In this document: positions 50,118 through 59,500 of the stretch, piece after piece
Numbering within the stretch: position 1 is the first letter of the stretch
Layout: every line of letters begins with the position of its first letter
NCBI RefSeq assembly: GCF_949987535.1
Contig: NC_080067.1
Coordinates: 79,199,985-79,263,984, forward strand
Length of the DNA: 64,000 bases
Direction: 5' to 3'
DNA from: Balaenoptera acutorostrata
Lineage: Eukaryota > Chordata > Mammalia > Artiodactyla > Balaenopteridae
Made by a program: the position numbers and the translations under genes
Notes under the pieces: generated by a model
Database searches by the model: none
Seen by the model: the letters and a program-made list of their open reading frames with translations, nothing else
Told to the model about the DNA's origin: nothing

Positions 50118-50557
50118 TTGCATTTTGCTTTTATTTCTTTTTCCTTTTTACTTATCCTAAGTATTTCTGATGCTGCAAAAATATTCACAACATGGCTTTA
50201 GTAACTACCTAATATTCCATCAACGACATACACTTTAAAGTGTTATTTCAGTGTAAGTATACAGCATTTAGGAGTAAACGCTAACACCCTTTGACCTTGC
50301 ACTGCAGGGCCAGAAGACCGCTCAAGGTTAGACGGAGGGCTCCGGGAGGAAGGGTTGCGGCCCGCGCGCCAGCCGGCCAGCCGAGGACGCGAGGAGGAAG
50401 CCGGTGCGCCACCCCCTCGACCCCTCCCGGCACCTGCAGTCTGGCGCCTTTTCCCTCCGACCTCGCCTCCTCGGGTTCCGCGCTCCAGCGAAGGGCCCCC
50501 ATCCGGCTGCGTGCCCACCCCTAGCCCCGGGCTGTTTCCAGAGCGCCTCCTAAGGTG

Positions 50558-50563
50558 TACGTG
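50558..50563 (+). promoter_or_regulatory. Hypoxia response core TACGTG
   Basis: TACGTG about 85-90 bases upstream of the inferred TFRC start, directly before the Ets/CRE-like element. The human TFRC promoter has a HIF-1 site at the matching place. Confidence 0.7.
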
Positions 50564-50566
50564 AGG

Positions 50567-50580
50567 CAGGAAGTGACGCA
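50567..50580 (+). promoter_or_regulatory. Ets/CRE-AP1-like composite element CAGGAAGTGACGCA
   Basis: GGAA (Ets core) is fused to TGACGCA (CRE/AP-1-like) about 70 bases upstream of the start. The same composite is known in the human TFRC promoter, where it drives serum- and proliferation-dependent expression. Confidence 0.75.
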
Positions 50581-50603
50581 AAGGGTCTCCGAGGATCTGG
50601 AGA

Positions 50604-50610
50604 GGGCGGG
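50604..50610 (+). promoter_or_regulatory. GC box GGGCGGG
   Basis: Sp1-type GC box four bases before the TATA-like element, as in the known TFRC promoter layout. Confidence 0.7.
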
Positions 50611-50614
50611 AGAC

Positions 50615-50620
50615 TATAAA
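50615..50620 (+). promoter_or_regulatory. TATA-like box TATAAA
   Basis: TATAAA within a GC-rich context, about 30 bases before the inferred start of exon 1 near 50648. It positions the TFRC start. Confidence 0.8.
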
Positions 50621-50647
50621 CGGCTGACTGCAGGCAACCAACCCATC

Positions 50648-50935
50648 AGAGGGCGTCAGCATCGGCCGGTGACTGGCAGTGGAGCGGCGGACCCGGGAGG
50701 CGTCTGTGTGAGTGACACGCTGCTGCTAGAATTCCGCTGACCCTCCTGCCCTCCGTTCAGCCTGCGGGGCTGCTCCGAGCAGTCTCGGGTGCGGCCCTCC
50801 GGCGTGCAGTCCAGCAGCCTCAGGGAGCCGCCGGGGGCGCGGGGAGGCTGCAGCGCCTCCGGGTGGGGCGGGAGGGGGATGCGCGCCGCGTGGCGGCGGG
50901 GAAGGGGTTGCGGCGGAGAGCGGAGTAGGCTGCAA
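50648..50935 (+). other. TFRC: TFRC exon 1 (non-coding 5'UTR)
   Basis: GC-rich first exon beginning about 30 bases after the TATA-like box. The block around CTGCGGGGCTG and GTCCAGCAGCC resembles the human TFRC 5'UTR as I remember it. The 3' end is placed at GGCTGCAA before gtgcaa, where human exon 1 ends in CTGCAG. The donor is weak because the last exonic base is A. A stronger-looking GTGAGT lies inside the exon at 50708. The exon holds a single ATG, at 50879, which opens a short upstream ORF. Confidence 0.75.
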
Positions 50936-53900
50936 GTGCAAGCAGGGTGGAGCCGCGCTGCAGAGAGGGGCTGCCTTACCTTTCTCTTCCTCTTGGTGCC
51001 CTCCTCCTCTCGGCCCCCGACCGGCGAATGGATTCTGTTACTGGTAGGCGAGATGAGGGGTGCCCCACTGTCGCTCTGCGCCCCGCCATTCTTCTTCCGG
51101 TTCCTCAGGACACCCGGATCCCTTGTCCTCAGTAGCTTGCCCTTAAAAAATGCAGGCCCTCGTGGGACAGCCCTAGCCTGAGGGCTCGGGAGCGAGGCGT
51201 GAGCCACGCTGCCGCAGCGCAGAGCCGCTCTGCGGGGAGCACGTGGCCGTTTCAGGAAGAGTTCCCAGGGAATGGCTGTCGCGGTGCGTGGGTGACCTTG
51301 AGCTCGTAGCTCTTGGATTCCTTGGGGCCCGCCCGAGCCCTGGTCTCATTGCTGTCCTCGACTGCATTACGACTGGGTCCTGGGCATTTAGGCGGGGGTT
51401 TCTATAAGCTGTATATTTGAACTCTAGTACAACCTGATCTTTCAGCGCTGCCCGTTGGCCTTGTGTGTGGGTTCTCAGTTTTCCCAAGGCAGAAGCCGAC
51501 TGAAAGCCGCAGGTGTTCATATTAAGAATATTCGGACTGCTAGGCCCTCCTCACTAACAGATGGGAGACCGTAGGAATAAGATTTATACTTTGTGAAAGC
51601 TATGGTCTAGAGGCTAAATAAAAGCTATTTGGATTGGAATCGGCTTTTGCCTTCAGGAAATTAGGGATATGGTATAAAAAGGCTGTGCCGTATGGTATAA
51701 ATGGGCTTAGAGGCGCATTGTGTCACTGTTTCGGGTGGATAGCTTTCTAAGCTCGTAGTGGGGAGAGTGGGTAAGTTGTGACTTGACTCGGGTTAATGTC
51801 TTCCCTCTGCCTACTGCTTGTGGCGACTTTGGGTATACCAAGGAAATTGCTGCTGCTTTTTTCGGAGAAGATTGAAGTAGGAAATAGTTGTCCTGTTACA
51901 AAAATATTTGGATACCTTTATTCTAGGCTTCGATAGGACTTTGGAATACTAGATGCTGATTCTGTGGTCTCTGAGCTAGGGAGTTTGACCTTATTGACAA
52001 AGACATTTAAGGTGATCTCCAGAAGTGGTTTTCTACCTTTTTTTTTTTTTTTGGTGGTATCTTATTTCCCCGACCAGGGATCGAACCCACGTCCCCTGCA
52101 GTGGAAGCTTGGGGTCTTTACCACTGGACTGCCAGGGAGGTCCCTGATTTTCTGCTTTGAAAATTAAGGTTAGGCTATCTAAAGTATACTTGTTTGCCCT
52201 GCTGTTCCCCACCCCCCTCAATTTTGGATTATAATAAACTCAATATGCTTCACAAGAAAATCCAGAATTAAAAAAATTTTGTCATTGATATGAAATATTT
52301 TCCAAAAGTCTATATATAGCATAGCATCCTTTAACTTTTCTTTGATGGAATGTTCTGACAAGAACATTGTAGTGCTGGCTGTGAACCTAGCCTGTGCTGA
52401 AGATTGTTGGATAGCAAACAACTCAGCTAACTCTGCCCTAAGGGGTGGCATTTATTTGCCTCTGATAATGTAGTTATCTGTAATGGAGACGGCTCCCAGC
52501 TAAACTTGAGTCAGACAACAACTGAAAGCTCCTAAAAATGATTCTCTGAGGCCTTTTGGAACTCTTCTGTGTGTATGCCTTCTGTCTGCTCTCGCAGATG
52601 AGCACTACACAAACAGACCGCAGGGACTTCAGGTGGTCCTGACCTTCAAGTTGAGCAATCTTTTTTTCAGAAAGCCAAATAGGAATGAAGATTTTGCTTG
52701 TTTTCTTTGATTTCCTCCACTGCCTTTTCATTTTAGGCCCGTAAAGTTAACTCTTGAAGCTAGTAAAGACCTTGACCAACCGTCTCTTTACAAGTCATTG
52801 TGGATATACACAAGTATGTGCATTCTGAGGGCCATGCAGAAGTTTTGTAAGTTCCTGTAATCTTTTCATTTTCACCTGCAAGTGCCTAATTGTCTTGGGA
52901 AATTGTTTGTAAAATGGGTATCTATAACCAATTGCTTGACATCTTGGAACTCTGCCAGGTAAAGGTGAAAGTTTTTCTACTTTTTAAAGTTTCCCTACTA
53001 CCCAAGCTTTACCCAGTGATTTCAGGATAAACCAAAATAGTAGCAAGGATGGGAAGATCCCACATCCAAGGTTTTCATCATATTCTCTTTCATATAATTT
53101 CCAAATGATATGAAAAGTGAACCTCATATACATTAAGCATGCCCCAGTACTGTTAACAAATAAAATATCTTTAGTCTTTGTTGATTATGATGTAATTGCA
53201 TATCAAGTATTATAGGATAGGGATATCAGTCAGAGAAGGCTTTGTAGAGATGGCCCTTGAGCAGATCCTGGAAGAAATGAGTAGGACTTTAAGAACAGAG
53301 GAAGAATGTTAGTGGGTACAGGCAGGGGCTGGATTCTGTTTCATCTTGGAGAAGATAGAGGGTGGTGAAGTAATTAGGTAGTGTAGGTCTCTAGAACAGA
53401 GCCTCAAAAGCAGGCAGAGGAACTTCATTTTATGTGATCTCCAAGGACTTGAAACTGTGGCTTGTTTTCTAAATTGAAATGGGCTTGTCAATAATAACAA
53501 ACAAGTGTCTTATTTTTATTTCAGGTAAAGTGGAGTAGCAGCTTTGGGTATGTTTTATATATAGGTGAAAGTGTATTTTGGTACCTGATCCCCACAGCCC
53601 TTTAGCTGTACATATTTTGTACAGAACTATTGTTTTAAGACATCCCAAAGTAGCTTAAGACCACAAGATAATTACTGTATTTAAAAAAAATTAAATAGAA
53701 ATTAATGCCACATTTCAAGAAAGTAGGAATAAGATGATTTGAATTTGAAAGAAGTTTGGGGCTGTAGTCTAGCGAGTACCTTTGCCTGCCTCCTGTCTTC
53801 CATCCCATGGCTCAATTAAAAAACATTTCAGATCTTCCTTCCATTTCATGTTCAAAACATGTGGGGCTCTGGTTTTGCTTACCTTAATTTTCATTATTGT

Positions 53901-56542
53901 GAGAAACTGAATAGTTTTCCCAGTTATCACTGAGAACACCAAGATATACAAGATGCTAATATGAATAAAAATCAAGGTGATGTTTGGTTTGTCTCTTGTA
54001 ATAGATTGTTAGCACTGGTGGTGACATCTTGACGAAGCCAAATAAGGGTTGTTTGCCTTTTTTTTTTTTTTTTTTTGCCTTTTATACATAGTCTTGTAAG
54101 AGAACTACTTGTTTATAGACTGGTATATAAATGGTATGAAAAGTTTCTCTTCCATGCTTTTAGAGCACGTAAATTAGAGTTATTTCAGTTAGAAGAAAAT
54201 TCATTAAGGGTTCTTTGAAATAGCTTTACTATGTGTGAGATTATTTTGAAAGAATAACTCAATTTTGTTATGTGTAAAACTTCAGGAATAACTTTTGTGG
54301 ATATCATAGAATTAATTGTGTTCTTCACAGATGTGGGGTTAAATGATGGAGTTAAAATGGAAATTACCTAGATCACACTTTTTTTCCCCTGACTTGATTT
54401 CTTTTATGTTGTAGTCTTAATATTGTGTCTGGGGATTGAAATAGAAATAGTGTATCTGTTTTCTCAGTAAAAAATATACTTTTATTTTAATTATACAAAA
54501 TCATGGCATGTGCTATTAATATGTTTTTTCAGACTTGCAATCACTCAATCTCATTGTTTATATGTAGATCATTTATTTAAATATGTTGTCACTTTAGTCT
54601 TTAATTTAAAACTAGAAGCCTTGAGGAATGGCTGGGTCAGATGAATATTAAACTGGTAAGCTGTTTTTTCCTAGAAAAGGGTGATTAAAGTTGGTTCAGG
54701 GTGGGGCCTTCTAGTTCTGGCTCTAGTGATTGGGTCTGTACGGTTCTGGTGCAGTGATAGTGATAAGCTTTTTGTACCACATGGGGCAAGAGATTGTGCT
54801 TCTAAGAATATGATCTATTGCTTATTGGCTCTGGTCTTTAAAGCTTGGGGATTAAAAATTGTTTTTCTGTTAATAGGTTTTGATAGACTTTTCTAATGCC
54901 AGTTTTTATAATTTCTTTGTTTTACAATCTGCATATATATCACAACTTGCTTTGTGCAATGTGGATGTTAAATGTGCTATGAGTGTACTTGTAGTGGAGG
55001 AAAAGCTTTAAAATAGTATGAAATAAATGTCCATTTTATACATCTCAACATACTATCACTTTCAAGCATCTAGATGGATTCAAACCAAATTAATTAGAAA
55101 ATCTAGATTTCAGTTAATACCTACGCTTTAACTTAAGACTCTCTCTTGGTTACAGAGGTGTAGTTTGCTTTGAAAAAAGTTGAAATTAATTTCTTAAATT
55201 TCTGGAGATGAGAACGTGCTTTCTATAAAACCAGTTTTATAGAAACCCATTGGACTTCATTTTTAGATTATCAGTTTTCAGCCTTGAGCAAGTCACTTAA
55301 CGTCTCAAATAATTGGCCTTTTCATCTGTAAAATAGCATACTCTGTGTTTTTCTTCTACCTATTCTTTTTGCATCGAAGATCTATCAAATCATTTGTTAG
55401 GAACTGTTCATTTAATCAGAAGGATCAGGTTTTCTCTCCTTTTCTATTGGTGGTGATTTGTTACTGATTTGTGTAGCATAACCAGTCTTGACTTAATTTT
55501 ACTTTTGTTAGGTTTTTTTCTTTTTCAGGTGCTAGTCTATTTTCTTTTGTATTTGTCCCTTTTCTTTGACTACTAAATTCAATTACTTAAATCTACTCAC
55601 CATGGATAACATTCTAACTAGTTTTCCTCACATTTTTTTCTTTTTTTAATAAATTTATTTACTTATTTTTGGCTGCATTGGGTCTTTGTTGCTGCACACG
55701 GGCTTTCTCCAGTTGCAGCAAAAGGGGGCTGCTCTTCGTTGCTGTGCGCGGGCTTCTCATTGCGGTGGCTTCTCTTGTAGAGCATGGGCTCTAGGCACAC
55801 GGGCATCGGTAGTTGTGGCACGTGGGCTCAGTAGTTGTGGCGCATGGGCTTAGTTGCTCCGCGGAATGTGGGATCATCCTGGACCAGGGCTTGAACCCGT
55901 GTCCCCTGCGCTGGCAGGCGGATTCTTAACCACTGCGCCACAAGGGAAGTCCCAGTTTTCCTCACATTTTTAATTAAAAAAATTTCAAACCTACAGGAAA
56001 AGCTGAAATAATATTACAGTGTATATCCATGTACCCTTTACCTAGATTCACTGATCGTTAACCACATTTCCTTTATTTCTTACATACTTTTTTAAACTGA
56101 ACTCTTTGGAATTAAGTGACAGACATCACAATACTTCATCCTTAAATTCTTTGGCATTAATCTCCTAAGAAAAGGGCGTTCTCCTCCAAAAAAATGCAAT
56201 ACCATTATCACACTCCTAAATCTAATATTGATACAATACTGTTATCTAGGATATAGTCTATATTCAAATTTCTTGTTTCTTCCAATAATGTCCTTCAAGC
56301 TGCCTCCCGCCCCAATTCAGGATCTAATCAAGGATCACACTAAATTTAGTTGTCATGTAAACTAAATATCTTGGTTAAAGACCATTTCTAGAAAGGTGAT
56401 AATATATTTTAAAAGATATTTGATATATAATAATCTAGTGTGGTAATGAAAAGTCCTCACCAGTCTGATACAGTGGTATCTATCTCATTATATTAATTCT
56501 GTATTTTACTACTAGGCTCTTCTGTGTGGCAGCTCACAATGA
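50879..56542 (+). CDS. Spliced 27-codon upstream ORF ending on the TFRC start codon
   Basis: The only ATG in exon 1 (50879-50881) opens 19 codons to the proposed exon 1 end at 50935. It continues in frame through the first 23 bases of exon 2 (56516-56538) and stops at TGA 56540-56542. That TGA overlaps the TFRC start as ATGA. The predicted peptide is 27 residues, arginine- and glycine-rich. The initiation context has G at -3 and C at +4, so it is moderate. A similar ORF seems present in the human 5'UTR from memory. No domain is recognised. It could act by slowing or re-initiating ribosomes rather than through its peptide. It depends on the exon 1 donor being at 50936. Confidence 0.5.
51240..51245 (+). 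promoter_or_regulatory. Canonical E-box CACGTG in TFRC intron 1
   Basis: A palindromic CACGTG lies about 305 bases into intron 1, still in the CpG island. MYC is known to activate TFRC through an intron 1 E-box, so this is the likely counterpart. Orthology of the site is inferred from position. Confidence 0.55.
52038..52144 (-). mobile_element. Short tRNA-Glu SINE in TFRC intron 1
   Basis: In reverse: T16 run, CCGACCAGGGATCGAACCC, ACTGCCAGGGAGGTCC. The TSD is not clear. Confidence 0.88.
55638..55953 (-). mobile_element. CHR-type SINE in TFRC intron 1
   Basis: Full-length in reverse. Perfect 18-base TSD AGTTTTCCTCACATTTTT at 55620-55637 and 55954-55971. Two-block body type. Confidence 0.94.
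55972..56400 (-). mobile_element. Ancient L1M 3' fragment in TFRC intron 1
   Basis: TTTCAAACCTACAGGAAAAGCTG, ATGTACCCTTTACCTAGATTCAC, TAATGTCCTTCAAGC and AGGATCTAATCAAGGATCACAC are diverged L1M 3' sequence in reverse. It ends only about 115 bases before exon 2. Confidence 0.6.
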
Positions 56543-56574
56543 TGGATCAAGCAAGATCAGCATTCTCTAACTTG
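56516..56574 (+). CDS. TFRC: TFRC exon 2 (start codon, residues 1-12)
   Basis: Acceptor ctactag is followed by 23 bases of 5'UTR and then two consecutive ATG codons. The first (56539) has A at -3. The second has A at -3 and G at +4, the better context. The first is used by convention in this family. The exon ends in phase 0 before gtaaga. Confidence 0.95.
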
Positions 56575-59500
56575 GTAAGATTTTCAGTAAGAAAGATTTC
56601 TCTGTTACCAGTTTGCAAGAATACGAAGTATACAAGGATGGCTTTCACCCAGTAAGCAGGAAATAATACCAAAGCTGTCATCAGGTATTCATTTATGTTT
56701 GAAGTGGTGGTCTTGAGGTGTAACTGATCTCACAAAGGAAGGGTATATTCAGTCTTGAGTAGAGTTAATTATGGGAAATCTTGTAAGAAGTTTCAGGGCA
56801 GAGAGACAATCAAGTAGATAAGATGAACTAAAGAAAGCACTGGTCAAATTGTATACCAGTAGACATGCATAACAGAAACCCTGAAGGAAAAGTCTGAATG
56901 AGATGAAGGCCAGTGTGTGATCCAGCCCTCATCTGCCATTGACAGAACTGGGCACAGGGAAGAATGTTGATTTGAAGGGGGAACTTCTTTTTCCTTGAGA
57001 ATGTATAGCAAGTCATAGTAATGGCCCAATAATATGTATAACACCTCACCAAACTTTCTTTAACTGTCCCTATTCCCTTTCTTCTCTTTCATAATGCTTT
57101 CTCTCTGTCCTTTTTTTTTTTTTAAATCTCAGTTTGGTGGAGAACCATTGTCATATACCCGGTTTAGTCTGGCTCGGCAAGTAGATGGCGATAACAGTCA
57201 TGTGGAGATGAAGCTAGCTGTAGATGAAGAAGAAAATGTTGACAATAACATGAGGGGTAACCACACCAGTGTCACAAAACCAAAAAGGTTAAATGGATAT
57301 CTCTGCTATGGGACTATTGCTGTAATCGTCTTTTTCTTGATTGGTAAGAATGGCCATTCAAAACTTAAATGTTCCTTGTCACCAACTCTAGGAATTCTGT
57401 TCATCCAGCTCAGCAAACATTTATTTTGTACCTTTTTATGTGCCATTGTGCAAGGCACTAGGAATACAATGATGGCTAAGACTCTATACCTGCCTTTGAG
57501 GTTAGCCTGGTGGGAGAAGAGAGACACATGAATCACTTCAGTGTAATGAGCAAATGTTATACTAGAAATATGCACAGGATATTTGTAGCATAGACCCTAG
57601 ACCTGAGGATTCAAGGAAGGCTTCGGGGAAGAAAAGGTACCTTTGCTTTGAAAAGGTAACTGTTTAAAATAAAATCATTATGTAATAGATTGACTGGTTT
57701 AAAATAGACAAAATGGAGATGCATTACTTACTTTCAAATGGCTTACAATTTGATTAAAACCAGTATTTTCAATGAAAATATTAACAATTCTTATAGGAAT
57801 AGATTATAAATGAAATTCTATGAGTTCAGCTCTGAAACTTTTTATCCTTAGGGTTTATGATTGGCTACTTGGGCTATTGTAAACGTGTAGAACCAAAAGC
57901 CGATTGTGAGAGACCGGCAGGAACAGGGCCTTCGTGCACAGAGGAGACAGAACCTTTTGAAACAGAAGAGCAGCTCCCCGAAACACGTCGCATATTTTGG
58001 GCAGACCTCAAATCAATGTTGTCGGAGAGACTGGATGCCATAGACTTCACCAGTGTCATCAAGTAAGCTTGAGCTGCTTTACAAGTTCAACCTCAGTGCC
58101 TAAACAAATACTGATTATTAGGTGCAGTGGAACAAAACAAAGGTGATAGTCTGGAGGAAAAGCTTTATAGACTAGGCGAGACTTCCCATGTTCAGTTAGA
58201 GGGTAAAGAGTCAGTAAAGAACTCAAACTATGTTGTTAGGAAAAAAATGTTAGAATTTCTGTGGGGACTCTCCTTTTTTTAAAGAAAATTCACAGGCTCT
58301 TGATCTTTTTGTCGTCTGTTCTTTGTAGCCTGTTGCTTGCTGTCAGACTTTCTTCTGCTCCGATTTTCCGTCTCAACCCTTTTTAAGTCATGCTGAGCTC
58401 TGCTACTATCCATAAGGGCATCGGTAGCCTTTTTCATCCTCTAGTTCAAGACTAACTTGACTGCCCGGCTTGATATGTCTCTAGTATTTCTTGATTTCTT
58501 CTGGTTCTCACTCAATCTATACCCTAAGAAGCGTCCTTAAGGTTCCTGTCCTTAGATTTTTAAGGTCTTCTTTGGACACATAGTCCATAGTTACACAAAT
58601 AACTCTGTGTAAAGAACAAATCATCTTTTACCTTTTGTTAGCCCCCTATAGTTTCAATGGTACAGTAATTCTTTTGGTCTTAAATTAGAAATCTTGGCAT
58701 TTTTTACTTCATCTGGTGAATACTTCTGTGTATACTGTATATTAGGCATTATGGATAAAGTGAGGATAAGGTTTATCAAAAAAAAATCATATAACTAATA
58801 AGATGTGTATATTTACAAAGAGTCATGGGAAAGAAATCGGAACGAAGAGGAGTGTTGCTTCCAGGGTATGCAGAATGCTTCAAAAAAGTGAAAATTGAAG
58901 CTGTACATCTTGAGTTCACCAGTAGTAATACTATCTTTCATTTTGCTTATAGCAGATCTTCTGGAAGCTACTCATTTCCCCTAAAATTACCCTAAGCAGA
59001 TACATCAGATAAAGAGGTTTTAACAAGTTTGAAGTCACAAATTCCCTAAAATATGGGCACACATTTTTTTTCTTCTAAGCTTGTCTCTATCTGGTTAATC
59101 CAGGACTTTGGGTCACAGTTAATTTATTTTTTTGAGTTATACTTTTAAAACGATTTGCTTGATACTTGAGTTCAATGTTTATTTTAGGTTAAACTTTAGT
59201 TCATTTAACAGTGACTTTTTTTCCTCCAGGATGCTGAATGAAAATTCTTATGTCCCTCGTGAGGCTGGATCTCAAAAAGATGAAAGCCTTGCTTTTTACA
59301 TTGAAAATCAATTCCGTGAACTTAAACTCAGCAAAGTCTGGCACGATGAACATTATGTTAAGATTCAGGTCAAAGGCAGGTATGTTGAAAGATGGTAACC
59401 TTATTTTATAAGAAGTAGCTATTCTCAGGTGTGCTAATTATAGCAAAGACCTTCAAAATAAATAATGCAAGTCAAATGCTAAATGTATTAAATCCATTTA

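Larger units (their letters stand above)
50290..51330. promoter_or_regulatory. CpG island over the TFRC promoter and exon 1
   Basis: About 1 kb of GC-rich, CpG-dense sequence in an otherwise AT-rich window. It spans the core promoter, exon 1 and the first 400 bases of intron 1, typical of a housekeeping promoter. Open frames of up to 183 codons on the minus strand here follow from base composition and are not annotated as genes. Confidence 0.9.
50936..56515 (+). other. TFRC: TFRC intron 1
   Basis: 5.6 kb. The first 400 bases are CpG island with a CACGTG E-box. It then holds a short SINE (52038-52144), an L2-like piece near 53230-53290, a T18-type run (54059-54076), a MIR-like piece (55285-55370), a CHR SINE (55638-55953) and an L1M fossil (55972-56400). 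No coding exon is recognised inside. Confidence 0.8.

Noticed and set aside
1..50280. CRISPR array, operon or other prokaryotic system
   Set aside because: The sequence is clearly mammalian. Repeats are dispersed retroelements and no regularly spaced short repeats are present.
50243..51207. Minus-strand open frames of 139 and 183 codons
   Set aside because: They lie in the CpG island over the TFRC promoter and exon 1, where GC-rich sequence removes stop codons by chance.
57094..57531. 145-codon frame taken as a stand-alone gene
   Set aside because: It is TFRC exon 3 read through its donor site into intron 3 and an L2 fragment.
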